Of a DNA stretch of 64,000 nt, positions 9,140 through 18,358 are shown one piece after another. Under the pieces are notes generated by a model, which saw nothing but the letters and a program-made list of their open reading frames with translations, was not told where the DNA came from and did no database searches. The first letter of the stretch is position 1, and each line of letters starts with the position of its first letter. Source of the stretch: Acidimicrobiales bacterium (GTDB taxonomy: Bacteria; Actinomycetota; Acidimicrobiia; Acidimicrobiales; Iamiaceae); assembly GCA_035630295.1 (NCBI GenBank), contig DASQKY010000016.1, forward strand, positions 17,658 through 81,657. The letters are read 5' to 3'. A program made the position numbers and the translations under genes.

Positions 9140-10894
9140 GTGGCCGACCCCCTCGCCCTGCTCACCGACCGCCTGGTCCCCGCCTTCGCCGCCGTGCGCG
9201 ACGCGGCCGGGGCCGACCCGGCGGAGGTGCCGGCCCCGCCGACGGTGCGCCGCAGCGACCGGGCCGACTTCCAGGCCGACGGGGCCCTGGCCCTGGCCAA
9301 GCGGCTGGGCCGGAACCCCCGGGAGGTGGCGGCCGAGGTGGCGGCCGCCGCGGACGTGGGCGACCTGGTGGCCACCGTCGAGATCGCCGGCCCCGGCTTC
9401 CTGAACCTCACCCTGGACGACGGGGCGCTGGCCGGCCTGGCCCGGGCCGCCTGGTCCGACGAGCGGCTGGGGGTCGGGGCCGACACCAGCGCCGGGCCGG
9501 TGGTGGTCGACTACTCGGCGCCCAACGTGGCCAAGGAGATGCACGTCGGGCACCTGCGCTCCACCGTCATCGGCGACGCCCTGGTGCGGGTGCTGGAGCA
9601 CCTGGGCCGCCCGGTGGTGCGCCAGAACCACGTGGGCGACTGGGGCACGCCCTTCGGCATGCTCATCGAGCACCTGGTGGAGGTGGGCGAGGACCGGGCC
9701 GTGGCCGAGCTCTCGGTCGGCGACCTCAACGGCTTCTACCGCGCCGCCCGGGCCAGCTTCGACACCGACGACGGGTTCAAGGACCGGTCCCGGCGCCGGG
9801 TGGTGGCCCTCCAGTCGGGCGACCCGGAGACGCTGCGGCTGTGGCGGGTGCTGGTCGACCAGTCCACCGCCTACTTCCAAGCCGTCTACGACCGGCTCGG
9901 CGTCCTCCTCACCCCCGACGACATCGTGGGGGAGAGCGCCTACAACGACGCCCTGCCCGCGGTGGTGGCCGACCTCGACGGGGCCGGCCTGCTGGTCACC
10001 GACGACGGGGCCGAGTGCGTGTTCCCCCCCGGCTTCACCGGCCGCGACGGCGAGCCCCAGCCCCTGATCGTGCGCAAGGGGGACGGCGGGTACGGCTACG
10101 CCGCCACCGACCTGGCCGCCCTCCGCCACCGGGTCGACACCCTCGGGGCCCGGCGCTCGCTCTACGTCGTCGGCGCCCCCCAGCGCGACCACCTGGAGAT
10201 GGTCTTCGCCGTGGCCCGCCTGGCCGGGTGGCTGCCCGAGGGCGTGGTGGCCGAGCACGTGCCCTTCGGCAACCTGCTGGGCGCCGACGGCAAGATGTTC
10301 AAGACCCGCTCCGGGTCGTCGGTGCGCCTGGTCGACCTGCTCGACGAGGCCGTCGACCGGGCCGCGGCGGCCGTGGCCGAGCGCAACCCCGACCTGGCCG
10401 GCGCCGAGGCCGCGGCCGTGGCCCGGGCGGTGGGCATCGGGGCCGTGAAGTACGCCGACCTGTCCAGCGACCGGGTCAAGGACTACGTCCTGGACTTCGA
10501 CCGGATGCTGGCCTTCGAGGGCAACACCGGGCCCTACCTGCAGTACGCCCACACCCGGATCCGCTCGATCTTCCGCCGGGGCGAGGTCGACCCCGCGGCC
10601 CTCGACCCCGCCGCCCTCCGGCTGGGGGAGCGGCCCGAGCGGGAGCTGGCCCTGGCCCTGCTGGGCTTCGAGGGGGCGGTGCGGGCCACGGCGGCGACGG
10701 CCCAGCCCCACCGCCTGTGCGGCTACCTGTTCGACCTGGCCCAGGCCTTCACCACCTTCTACGAGGCGTGCCCGGTCCTGCGGGCCGCCGACGAGGGCCA
10801 GCGGGCCAGCCGCCTGGTGCTCTGCGACCTCACGGCCCGCACCCTGGCCACCGGCCTCGGGCTCCTGGGCATCGAGGCCCCGCCCCGCATGTAG
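9140..10894 (+). CDS. argS: Arginyl-tRNA synthetase
   Basis: Class I aminoacyl-tRNA synthetase charging tRNA-Arg. 584 aa from a GTG. N-terminal Add-1 domain (about 1-110), HIGH motif as HVGH (135-138) in APNVAKEMHVGHLRST, KMSKS-like KMFKTRSG (385-392), and a C-terminal anticodon-binding DALR domain ending with GLGLLGIEAPPRM. A TTGACC at 9105-9110 is correctly placed for a -35 box if transcription starts at the GTG, but the -10 region is poor. Converges on the MFS gene, 31 bp apart. Confidence 0.97.
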   Translation: MADPLALLTDRLVPAFAAVRDAAGADPAEVPAPPTVRRSDRADFQADGALALAKRLGRNPREVAAEVAAAADVGDLVATVEIAGPGFLNLTLDDGALAGLARAAWSDERLGVGADTSAGPVVVDYSAPNVAKEMHVGHLRSTVIGDALVRVLEHLGRPVVRQNHVGDWGTPFGMLIEHLVEVGEDRAVAELSVGDLNGFYRAARASFDTDDGFKDRSRRRVVALQSGDPETLRLWRVLVDQSTAYFQAVYDRLGVLLTPDDIVGESAYNDALPAVVADLDGAGLLVTDDGAECVFPPGFTGRDGEPQPLIVRKGDGGYGYAATDLAALRHRVDTLGARRSLYVVGAPQRDHLEMVFAVARLAGWLPEGVVAEHVPFGNLLGADGKMFKTRSGSSVRLVDLLDEAVDRAAAAVAERNPDLAGAEAAAVARAVGIGAVKYADLSSDRVKDYVLDFDRMLAFEGNTGPYLQYAHTRIRSIFRRGEVDPAALDPAALRLGERPERELALALLGFEGAVRATAATAQPHRLCGYLFDLAQAFTTFYEACPVLRAADEGQRASRLVLCDLTARTLATGLGLLGIEAPPRM

Positions 10895-10925
10895 CGCCCT
10901 CGGCGGCCGTCCCCGCGGCGGCCGG

Positions 10926-12323
10926 TCAGTGGGCCGGGACGCGGGCCGGGAGGCGGCGGGCGGCCCCGGCCCCGGCGCCGGCCACCGCCACCCCGAGGAG
11001 GAAGGCCAGGGCCAGCCCCGAGGAGACGTCCCACCCCCGGCCGTCGCCCAGGGCCACGACGGCGCCGGCCAGGCCGGTGCCGATCGACACGCCCAGCACG
11101 TCGCAGAGGTGCAGGGCGGCCGAGGCCTCGCCCTCCCGGCCCGGGGCGGCGGCGCCCAGGGCGGTGACCGAGAGGGGGGCGTAGCCCAGGCCCATGCCCA
11201 GGCCGGCCACCCCCCAGGCGCCGACCGCGGCCCACGCCGGCAGGGCCAGCACCACCACCACCATGGCCAGGCCCGAGGCGGCGAGCAGCAGGAAGGCGAT
11301 GCGGTCCAGGCGCCGGGGGCCGGTGCGCCCGATGACCCGCTCCTGGATCCAGGCCCCCGCGCTCCACAGCACCGAGGTGACGGTGAGCGCGGCCCCGGCC
11401 AGGAACGTCGAGCCCCCCCGGCCCGTGGTCACGGCCAGCGAGATGAAGGCGTCGGCCCCGAAGAAGGACCAGGTCAGGATGCCGCGCACGGCCACGGTGG
11501 CGGGCAGGCCGGGGGCCAGGCGGGCCGTGCCGGGGGGCACGAGGCGGAGGAAGGCCAACGCCGCGATCGGCGCCCCGGCGGCCACCAGGGCCACGGCCAG
11601 GAGGGCGGTCGAGGCCTGGCCGGCGGCCAGCACGGCCCCCACCCCCAGGACCAGGAGGGCGACGTGGCCCAGGCGGGCCCCGTCACCGGCCCGGGCCCGG
11701 GGGGCGGCCCGGCCCAGGCCCAGGAGGGAGGGCACGGTGATGGCCGCGGCCAGGGCCACCAGGGGCAGCAGGCCGAGGAACACCGCCCGCCACGACGCCG
11801 CGTGCTCGATCACCACGGCCAACGACGGGCCCACCACGCCGGGCACCACCCAGGCCGTGGACATGATGGCGAAGATCCGGGGCCGGGCGGCCGGGGGGTA
11901 GCCCCGGGCCACGCTGGCGTAGGCCGAGGCGGGGATGGTGCCGGCGCCCACGCCCTGGACCACCCGGGCCGCCACCAGCACGGCCATGGAGTCGGCCAGG
12001 CCCCCGGCCACCAGCCCGGCGGCGAAGAGGGCCAGCCCGAGGGCGAAGGGCAGGGCCGGGCCCCGCCGGTCGGTGAGCACGCCGGTCACCACGATGCCGA
12101 CCAGGCTCCCGAGGAAGAAGCCGCTGAAGACCCAGCCGTAGAGGGCCAGGTCCCCCAGGTCGTCCTCGACCACGGGCATGACGGTGGCGATGGCCAGCGA
12201 CTCGAAGGCGGCCAGGGTGATGGTCAGGACCAGGCCCGCGGTCAGCAGCCGGCGCCCGGGGGCCCACACCCCGCCGGTGGCGGCCGGGACGCCCGGGGGG
12301 GCCGCCGGGGCCGGGACGGTCAC
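10926..12323 (-). CDS. MFS transporter, drug:proton antiporter type
   Basis: 465-aa membrane protein with about 14 hydrophobic segments. After TM1 it has VVEDDLGDLALYGWVFSGFFLGSLVGIVVTGVLTDRRG, containing the D(x)GxxxxGxxxDRRG-type loop 2-3 motif; the VPGVVGPSLAVVI segment resembles antiporter motif C (GxxxGP). That favours efflux of a small organic compound, but no substrate can be named. The GTG start overlaps the stop of the upstream hydrolase gene (GTGA), so the two are co-translated. Confidence 0.87.
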   Translation of the reverse strand: MTVPAPAAPPGVPAATGGVWAPGRRLLTAGLVLTITLAAFESLAIATVMPVVEDDLGDLALYGWVFSGFFLGSLVGIVVTGVLTDRRGPALPFALGLALFAAGLVAGGLADSMAVLVAARVVQGVGAGTIPASAYASVARGYPPAARPRIFAIMSTAWVVPGVVGPSLAVVIEHAASWRAVFLGLLPLVALAAAITVPSLLGLGRAAPRARAGDGARLGHVALLVLGVGAVLAAGQASTALLAVALVAAGAPIAALAFLRLVPPGTARLAPGLPATVAVRGILTWSFFGADAFISLAVTTGRGGSTFLAGAALTVTSVLWSAGAWIQERVIGRTGPRRLDRIAFLLLAASGLAMVVVVLALPAWAAVGAWGVAGLGMGLGYAPLSVTALGAAAPGREGEASAALHLCDVLGVSIGTGLAGAVVALGDGRGWDVSSGLALAFLLGVAVAGAGAGAARRLPARVPAH

Positions 12324-13318
12324 CGGCCGGTCCCCGGCCCCGAGGAGGCGGCGATGTGGTCGTCGATCCAGGAGGCCACCCGGTCGGGGTGGCGGCGGAT
12401 GGCCCAGTGCCCGCCCTCGACCCGGCGGAGGCGCGCCCCGGGGGACAGGGTCCCGATCCCCTCGAACAGGGACGGGGTCAGGAAGGCGTCGTCCTCCAGG
12501 ACCAGCACCTGCACCGGGACCCGGGCCGGGGCCCCGGGGGTCCGGGGGGCGCCGGGGCCCAGGTTGGCCCGGTACAGGCCCACCCCGGCCACGGCGTCGT
12601 CGACCAGCCCCGGGCCGGGCCAGTCGGCGTCGGTGGCCACGCCCTCGCGCTGGCGCTGGAGCCGGGGCCACGCTCGGCCCAGGCCGAGCCGCCACGCCGC
12701 CGGGCCCAAGCCGGGGACCAGCAGGGCCCCCACGTACGACGAGCGGGCGGCCTGCCGGGCCAGGGCCCGCAGGTCGGCGGGGTGGGGGCGCAGCCGGGCC
12801 CGGGCCCAGGCCCCGGCCAGCTCGAGGGGCGGACCGGAGAGGGAGGTGAAGGAGGCGATCCGGGTGGCGGCCTGCGGGTCGGCCACCGCGGCCCAGGACT
12901 GGACCGAGCCCCAGTCGTGGCCCACCAGGTGGGCCGGGCGTCCGGGGGAGGTGGCCTCCAGCACCGCCACCAGGTCCGCCACCAGCCGGGGCAGCCGGTA
13001 GGCCCGCACCGGCCGGGGGTGGTCGGAGCGGCCCGCGCCCCGCACGTCGGGGGCGACCACGTGCCGGGCCGGGTCGCCGGCTCGCAGGGCGGCCACCACC
13101 GGGTGCCACACCGTCGAGGAGTCCGGGTAGCCGTGGACCAGCACGGTGGTGGGCCCGGGTCCGGGCGTGCCCCACTCGGCCACCGACAGGTCGACGCCGT
13201 CGCCCCGCACCCGGCGGCGGGCGGGCGGGCCCGGGTCGCTCCGCCGGTGGCCGGGGCCGTGGTCAGGGCCGGAGGCGGGGCCGGGGTCGTCGGGGGCGGG
13301 GCGCGGGGGACCGGGCAC
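12320..13318 (-). CDS. Alpha/beta hydrolase, epoxide-hydrolase-like
   Basis: 332 aa from a leaderless GTG. After a Pro/Asp-rich N-terminal tail of about 35 residues comes an alpha/beta hydrolase fold: HGYP oxyanion motif (62-65), nucleophile Asp135 in VGHDWGSVQSW, and catalytic His304 in GGHWAIRRHPDRV. An Asp nucleophile with HGxP and HDWG points to the epoxide hydrolase / haloalkane dehalogenase branch rather than esterases. Substrate unknown. Co-transcribed with the downstream MFS exporter, which suggests detoxification of a reactive compound (inference). Confidence 0.85.
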   Translation of the reverse strand: MPGPPRPAPDDPGPASGPDHGPGHRRSDPGPPARRRVRGDGVDLSVAEWGTPGPGPTTVLVHGYPDSSTVWHPVVAALRAGDPARHVVAPDVRGAGRSDHPRPVRAYRLPRLVADLVAVLEATSPGRPAHLVGHDWGSVQSWAAVADPQAATRIASFTSLSGPPLELAGAWARARLRPHPADLRALARQAARSSYVGALLVPGLGPAAWRLGLGRAWPRLQRQREGVATDADWPGPGLVDDAVAGVGLYRANLGPGAPRTPGAPARVPVQVLVLEDDAFLTPSLFEGIGTLSPGARLRRVEGGHWAIRRHPDRVASWIDDHIAASSGPGTGR

Positions 13319-13330
13319 GGCGGCAGGGTA
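13319..13330 (-). promoter_or_regulatory. Leaderless promoter of the hydrolase-MFS operon
   Basis: On the minus strand, TACCCT (13330 to 13325) is followed by 6 nt and then the GTG start at 13318. This puts the transcript start on the start codon itself. No convincing -35 box is seen. Confidence 0.6.
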
Positions 13331-13391
13331 CCCACGGGTCGGGCCGACCGGCCCGGGTGCCTCCCCGGCGGCCGGGCCGCCGGTGGCCGGG

Positions 13392-14300
13392 TCAGGGCCG
13401 GACGATGTCCATCGACCAGGCCGGCATGGTGCGGGTGGCGGGGTCGTAGGAGCGCAGCCACACCGGCAGCCAGACCGGGTCGGCCATGCGGGACGGGTGG
13501 TGGCCGGCCAGGAGGGTGGCGGCCAGGGTGGGCAGGAGCTCGAAGAGGAAGCCGAAGGACCAGCACAGCAGGCGCCAGTGGGCCACTGGCCGCCAGAGGC
13601 GACCCGAGCGAGCCAGGCCGACCAGCGTGCCCAGCACCGTGAACCAGGCCATCGCCACCACGGCCACCCCGGTGCCCAGGGCCAGGGACCGGCGGGTCCC
13701 GCCGGCGGCCCGGTGGACGTCGAAGGCCACCTCCTTGTGCTCCACCTCCTCGGCCAGGTGCCAGAGGAAGAGCGTGGCCGGGACCACGTCGGCCCCCCGC
13801 AGCAGGTCGTGGGCCCGCCGGTCGACCCACCGGGCGGCCACGAAGGCCAGGGCCTCGAAGCCCGCGGCGTAGCCGAGGGCGAACCGGCGCCCGCGGCGGC
13901 GGGCCAGGGCGACGAAGGAGCGCCCGATCCAGCGCTCGATCCGGGCCAGGGCCGGCCGGCGGGCCACCAGCACCCGGTTGAGGCGCTGGTGGGCGCCGTG
14001 GTGGGCCGTCTCCTGGCCGATCCAGGCCTCGGCCTCGGCCCGCAGGTCGTCGGGGAGGTCGGGCAGGGCGTCCCGGACGGCGCCGGCCACGTAGGGCTCG
14101 GCGTGGGGCATGAGCAGCGACACGGCGTTGGCCACGCAGGCCAGCTCGGGCCGCTGCGGCGTCCAGTCCGGGTCCAGGTCGGCCGGCCACTCGAAGCGGA
14201 GGCGTCGCACCGTGGGCCCGGCCGGGGCCACCGGCGCCGCCGGGTCCGGGGCCGGCTCGGGGGCCGGGGGAGCGGGGGCGACGACCATCCCCGTCCTCAT
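13392..14300 (-). CDS. Metal-dependent hydrolase, PF10118-like
   Basis: 302 aa from the ATG at 14300 (a second ATG is at 14288). After a Pro/Ala-rich N terminus, the conserved core has a ferritin-like set of possible metal ligands: WIGQETAHHGAHQRLN (Glu97, His101, His104) and HLAEEVEHKEVAFDVH (His181, Glu184, Glu185, His188). Two hydrophobic stretches near residues 205-250 suggest membrane association. Family members are annotated as predicted metal-dependent hydrolases without a known substrate. Divergent from the kinase gene, with a 121-bp gap. Confidence 0.82.
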   Translation of the reverse strand: MRTGMVVAPAPPAPEPAPDPAAPVAPAGPTVRRLRFEWPADLDPDWTPQRPELACVANAVSLLMPHAEPYVAGAVRDALPDLPDDLRAEAEAWIGQETAHHGAHQRLNRVLVARRPALARIERWIGRSFVALARRRGRRFALGYAAGFEALAFVAARWVDRRAHDLLRGADVVPATLFLWHLAEEVEHKEVAFDVHRAAGGTRRSLALGTGVAVVAMAWFTVLGTLVGLARSGRLWRPVAHWRLLCWSFGFLFELLPTLAATLLAGHHPSRMADPVWLPVWLRSYDPATRTMPAWSMDIVRP

Positions 14301-14371
14301 CGGCCCGGGGGCGGGCGAGGTGAGGCCGGCCGGGGGTCCCCGCCCTGGCGCCGGCCCCCGGGGGGCAGGGG

Positions 14372-14407
14372 TACAGTCGGCTCCCGCGTGGCGGTCGACG
14401 ACGGAGG
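14372..14407 (+). promoter_or_regulatory. Kinase gene promoter and ribosome-binding site
   Basis: A -10 box TACAGT lies at 14372-14377, predicting a start near 14384 and a leader of about 38 nt. A GGAGG (14403-14407) lies about 14 nt before the ATG at 14422, which is longer than usual spacing. The nearer ATG at 14408 is out of frame. Confidence 0.45.
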
Positions 14408-14421
14408 ATGGGGCGATCCCG

Positions 14422-17034
14422 ATGGCTGACCAACCCACCCCGGGGCCGGACGCCGGCCCGCCGCCCCCGCCGGCCATCGGGGGCGTGCCCCTGCCGCCGG
14501 GCTACGTGCTGGTCGAGCGCCTGGGCTCGGGCGGCTTCGCCACCGTGTGGCTGGCCGAGCAGGGCCGGCTCGGCCGCCGGGTGGCGGTGAAGCTGCTGGG
14601 CGAGACCCTCGACGACGCCGAGCGGGAGCGGCGGTTCCTGGCCGAGTGCCGGGCCATCGGGCGCCTCTCCGGCCACCCCGCGGTGGTCACCGTGCACGAC
14701 GCCGGCACCACCGACGCCGGCCACCCCTACCTGGTGATGGAGCACCTGCCCGGGGGCTCGCTCCACGACCGGGTGGCCCGCCACGGGCCGATGCCGTGGG
14801 CCGAGGTGCTCGACGTGGGCGTCCACGTGGCCGACGCCCTGGCCGCGGCCCACGACGCCGGCATCCTCCACCGCGACGTCAAGCCCGCCAACGTGCTCCT
14901 GGACGAGAACGGGGCCCCCAAGCTGGGCGACTTCGGCATCGCCCGGCTCTCGGAGGGCACCAACACCGCCACCGGCACCCTGGTGGGCACCATCCCCTTC
15001 ACGCCTCCCGAGGTGCTCTCCGGCCACCGGCCCGGGCCCACCGCGGACGTGTGGTCCCTGGGGGCCACCCTCCACGCCCTCCTGACCGGGTCGAGCCCCT
15101 TCGGCGGCGACCGGGACGAGCCGCCGGCCGCCACCATCGCCCGGGTGCTGCGCTCCGAGCCGCCCCCGCTGCCGCCGGCGGTGCCGGCGCCGCTGCGGGA
15201 CCTGGTCCGGACGACGCTGGGGGCCGAGCCGGGGAGCCGGCCCCAGAGCGCGGCCGAGGTGGCGGGACAGCTCCAGCGGATCCAGGCCGACCGGGGCCTG
15301 CCCGTCACCCCGGCCCGGTCGACCCGCACCGCGCCGCCGACCCCCCCGCCCTCGCCGGCCCTCGACGCCACCGTGCTGGGGATGGCCCCGGTGGTCACCG
15401 GCCCACCCCCTCCCACGCCCGTCCCGGCGCCGCCCACGCCCGTCCCGCCCACGCAGGTCCCGGCGCCGCCCACGGTGGTCGGTGCGGGATCGGCGGCCGC
15501 CGGCCCGCCGAGCGGCGGCGCCGCGGATGCCGGCGCCACCGCCGTGCTGCGCCCCCACGACCCGGCCGGCTCCCCGCCCGGGGGCGCCACCCCGCCGCCC
15601 GGCGCCGGCCGGGCCCCCGGTCGCCGGCGGGGCCCCCTGGTGGCCGCGGTGGTGGTCGTGCTCCTCCTGGTGGCCGCCGGGGTGGGGGCGGCCCTGGTCC
15701 TGGGGGGCGGGGACGACGACCCCGAGGCGGCCACCACCACCGCTGATGAGGCGGGCGGGACCACTGCGCCCGACGACGAGGGCGGCCCGCAGGGGGCCGA
15801 GTTCCTGAAGGAGATCGACACCCCGCTGGGCGCCCCCCTGGCCGTGCCCACCGGGACCTCGGCCGCCCCGACCGGCGGCTGGCAGCTCGACGGCGCCTGC
15901 GTGGAGGAGGGCGTGTGCTCGATCGTGGGCGTCGACGGCGACCTGGTCGCCCTGCGCGGCGACCCCGCCGGCAACCTCACCCTCAGCCGCCACGCCGCGG
16001 CCGACGGGGCCCAGGCGTACTCCGTCGACCTGGGCGTGGGGGCCGACGCCGGGCTGGGTCGGGCCGCCGACGCCCTGGTGGTGGCCACCTCCGACGGGGG
16101 GCGCCGCACCTACCGGGCCATCGAGCCCGGCGACGGCTCGGAGCGGTGGAGCGTCCAGGTCGACGACAGCGACGGCCCGTACCTGCCCAACCCCCAGATC
16201 TCGACCGACCACGTCGTGCTCGTCCTCGGGAACGTGCACGAGTACGTCACCGTCGCCGTGGGCGACGGCACCGAGCGGCGCGACACCGGCACCGTCCTGG
16301 CCACCGACGAGGACACGGTCTACGTCGCCCTCGACGGGGTCCTGGTGGCCCGGGCCCTGGCCACCGGGGAGGAGCGGTGGCGCGCCCCCGAGGTGGTCCC
16401 GGCCGCCCCGGCCGACGAGTTCCCGTCGTCGCGCTACGGCGTGGTCTTCGGCCAGGTCCTGGTGGTGGCCACCGCCGGGGAGGTGGTGGGCCTGAACCGG
16501 GCCGACGGGTCGATCCGCTGGCGCCAGCCCCTCTCCGACGGCGGGGTCACGGTGGGCCGCCCCCTGGCCGTCTCCACCGCCGCCGGCCGGGTCATCGTCT
16601 CGGCCGAGTCCGGTGACCTGGGCCTGGAGTCCCCGACCGGCACCGTCACCTGGCGGGAGGCCCGGGACCGCCTGGTGCTGGACCCGTCGCTGGATCGCGA
16701 CCTCCTCCGCTCGGCCCAGGGCAACGGCATCTGGTTCGGGGAGGGCAGCCGCCTGATCGCCGGGTGGACCGGCGTGCGGCTCCGGGTCATCGACACCACC
16801 ACCGGCGAGGTGGTGGCCGACGAGGCCCTGCCCCCCACCGCCGACCGCTCCTCGGTGGCCATCTTCCAGACCGGCCTGGCCCTGCTCAGCGGCTCGCAGG
16901 TCACCGTCCACTCCAACCACGACGGCTCGGTCCTGTGGCAGGTGGAAGCCGGTGACGCCACCTCCGTGGTGGCCATCGACGGCGGCATCGCCCTCGTCGG
17001 CCCCTCCGGCATCCGAGCCCTGACCAGGGGGTAG
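14422..17034 (+). CDS. Membrane Ser/Thr protein kinase with PQQ-type sensor
   Basis: 870 aa, PknD-like layout. Cytoplasmic Hanks-type kinase domain (about 28-285): glycine loop GSGGFATVW (35-43), Lys57 in VAVKLL, HRDVKPANVLL with catalytic Asp152, DFG Asp170. A Pro/Thr-rich juxtamembrane linker (290-400) precedes one transmembrane helix (about 406-428) and an extracytoplasmic region (470-870) built of repeated DGxxRW(x)V blocks typical of PQQ-like beta-propellers. It probably senses an envelope signal. The activation segment has TATGTLVGTIPFTPPEVL. 79 bp upstream of a two-ATPase operon in the same orientation. Confidence 0.92.
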   Translation: MADQPTPGPDAGPPPPPAIGGVPLPPGYVLVERLGSGGFATVWLAEQGRLGRRVAVKLLGETLDDAERERRFLAECRAIGRLSGHPAVVTVHDAGTTDAGHPYLVMEHLPGGSLHDRVARHGPMPWAEVLDVGVHVADALAAAHDAGILHRDVKPANVLLDENGAPKLGDFGIARLSEGTNTATGTLVGTIPFTPPEVLSGHRPGPTADVWSLGATLHALLTGSSPFGGDRDEPPAATIARVLRSEPPPLPPAVPAPLRDLVRTTLGAEPGSRPQSAAEVAGQLQRIQADRGLPVTPARSTRTAPPTPPPSPALDATVLGMAPVVTGPPPPTPVPAPPTPVPPTQVPAPPTVVGAGSAAAGPPSGGAADAGATAVLRPHDPAGSPPGGATPPPGAGRAPGRRRGPLVAAVVVVLLLVAAGVGAALVLGGGDDDPEAATTTADEAGGTTAPDDEGGPQGAEFLKEIDTPLGAPLAVPTGTSAAPTGGWQLDGACVEEGVCSIVGVDGDLVALRGDPAGNLTLSRHAAADGAQAYSVDLGVGADAGLGRAADALVVATSDGGRRTYRAIEPGDGSERWSVQVDDSDGPYLPNPQISTDHVVLVLGNVHEYVTVAVGDGTERRDTGTVLATDEDTVYVALDGVLVARALATGEERWRAPEVVPAAPADEFPSSRYGVVFGQVLVVATAGEVVGLNRADGSIRWRQPLSDGGVTVGRPLAVSTAAGRVIVSAESGDLGLESPTGTVTWREARDRLVLDPSLDRDLLRSAQGNGIWFGEGSRLIAGWTGVRLRVIDTTTGEVVADEALPPTADRSSVAIFQTGLALLSGSQVTVHSNHDGSVLWQVEAGDATSVVAIDGGIALVGPSGIRALTRG

Positions 17035-17113
17035 AGCTCCGCCACACCGAAGGTGCTTGAAGTGCCCAACGGATTCGGTGTACACCCTTTTCGTTGGCTA
17101 TCCGGAGGATCGC
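17035..17113 (+). promoter_or_regulatory. Upstream region of the ATPase pair
   Basis: 79 bp. It holds a weak promoter-like pair (TTGAAG 17057-17062; TACACC 17081-17086, 18-bp spacer), a perfect palindrome GGTGTACACC (17077-17086) over that -10 position, and a good ribosome-binding site CCGGAGGA (17101-17108) 5 nt before the ATG at 17114. An in-frame TTG at 17057 would extend the protein, but the ribosome-binding site argues against it. Confidence 0.4.
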
Positions 17114-18358
17114 ATGTCGCAGTGGAAGGACGAAGCGCCGCCGTCGGCGCTCCGCCCTCAGCGGGGCGGATCACCCACCGCCGCCTCGGTCCTCTACCGC
17201 GACGCCATCGTCGATCGGTTGTGGGAGGCGCTGTGCGCCGGGGAGAGCATCGTGCTCAGCGCTGAGAAGCGGGTCGGCAAGACGGCGGTCATGCGGGTCC
17301 TCGAAGCTCGGGCCACCGACGAGGTGGTGGTCATCTACCGCGACGTCGAGGGGGTCGGAAGCCCCCGGCGCCTGGCCGAGCTGCTGGCGCAGGACGTGCT
17401 GCCGCGCCTCGGTGGCCTCGACAAGGCCCGACACCGCCTCAGGGACCTCGTCGAGAAGGTGGGGGGCACGAGCGTTGGCCCTGTCACCCTCCCGGACATG
17501 GAGGGTCCCGGTTGGCGGAGCTCCCTCGACGATCTCTTCGGCTCGTTGGACGACCACCTGGAGTCCCAGGAGCAGGTCGTGGTCGTGATCTGGGACGAGG
17601 CGCCCTGGATGGTGGACAAGGTTCGCCGCGACTGCGGCTGGGAGGTGGCGGTCGACCTGCTCGACGAGCTGCGGGCGGCGCGGGACCGCTATCGCCGCAT
17701 CCGCTTCGTCTTCACCGGCTCGATCGGGTTCCATCACGTCCTCCGATCGCTGCGCGACGGCCGCAGCCATCGGGCGACGCTCAACACCATGCGCGACGAG
17801 GAGCTGCCGCCTCTCGCCCCTGCCGATGCCGGGCGCCTGGCCTGGGCCCTGCTCCGCTGGACCGCCGAGCATGGTCTGACCACCCCGGTCATCGCTCTGC
17901 CGGACCTCGCTGAGCGGGTGGGGGAGGTCTGCGAGGGGATCCCGTGGTTCATCCACGCCGCGGTGGATGACCTGGCCAGGCTGGGCGAGCCGATCGACCT
18001 GGCCGCCGTGGACCAGGTGGCGGCCGATGCTCGCTTCGCCCCCAACGACGGGTGGGAGCTGGCGCACTACGAGGACCGCCTGCCTGAGTACTACGGGGAA
18101 GATGCCCTCACGGCGGGCTTGGCTCTGGACGCCGTCGCGGTCCGGGGCACGGCCTCCACCGCGGAGGTGGCCGCCGACCTCCAGCACCACGGCTCGGAAC
18201 ACGACGAGGCCTCGGCCCGCAAGCTGCTCGAGCTGCTCCAGGCCGACCACTACCTCCGGCGGGGCCCGGACGGCTGGACCTTCACCTATCGGCTCATCCG
18301 AGAGGCGTGGCTCGACCGGCGCGACCTCCGGCAGCCGGAGGGGATGGGCCACCCATGA
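17114..18358 (+). CDS. P-loop ATPase with C-terminal winged helix (ATPase A)
   Basis: 414 aa, not assigned to a characterised family. Walker A AEKRVGKT (50-57), Walker B VVVVIWDE (155-162), sensor-like FVFTGSIG near 205, then helical domains and a C-terminal winged-helix-like region (about 330-405, STAEVAADL...LLELLQADHYLRRG). The layout resembles the archaeal-type ATPase_2/AAA_16 group within the STAND-like ATPases. No signal peptide or membrane segment. Codon use is less GC-saturated than in the flanking genes. Its stop overlaps the start of the next ATPase (ATGA), so the two products are likely made in fixed ratio and may act together. Confidence 0.82.
   Translation: MSQWKDEAPPSALRPQRGGSPTAASVLYRDAIVDRLWEALCAGESIVLSAEKRVGKTAVMRVLEARATDEVVVIYRDVEGVGSPRRLAELLAQDVLPRLGGLDKARHRLRDLVEKVGGTSVGPVTLPDMEGPGWRSSLDDLFGSLDDHLESQEQVVVVIWDEAPWMVDKVRRDCGWEVAVDLLDELRAARDRYRRIRFVFTGSIGFHHVLRSLRDGRSHRATLNTMRDEELPPLAPADAGRLAWALLRWTAEHGLTTPVIALPDLAERVGEVCEGIPWFIHAAVDDLARLGEPIDLAAVDQVAADARFAPNDGWELAHYEDRLPEYYGEDALTAGLALDAVAVRGTASTAEVAADLQHHGSEHDEASARKLLELLQADHYLRRGPDGWTFTYRLIREAWLDRRDLRQPEGMGHP

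Noticed and set aside
10895-10925. Hairpin between convergent argS and MFS genes as a terminator
   Set aside because: Repeats of GGCGGCC are mostly direct, the possible stem is short and there is no T-run; not convincing.
12478-17085. A 1535-codon open frame on the minus strand, plus many other long frames opposite real genes
   Set aside because: Low-complexity Gly/Arg/Pro/His-rich translations covering known genes in other frames; open only because stop codons are rare at this GC content.
17057-17113. TTG start at 17057 for ATPase A
   Set aside because: GGAGGA correctly spaced before ATG 17114, and no family-like sequence in the added 19 residues.
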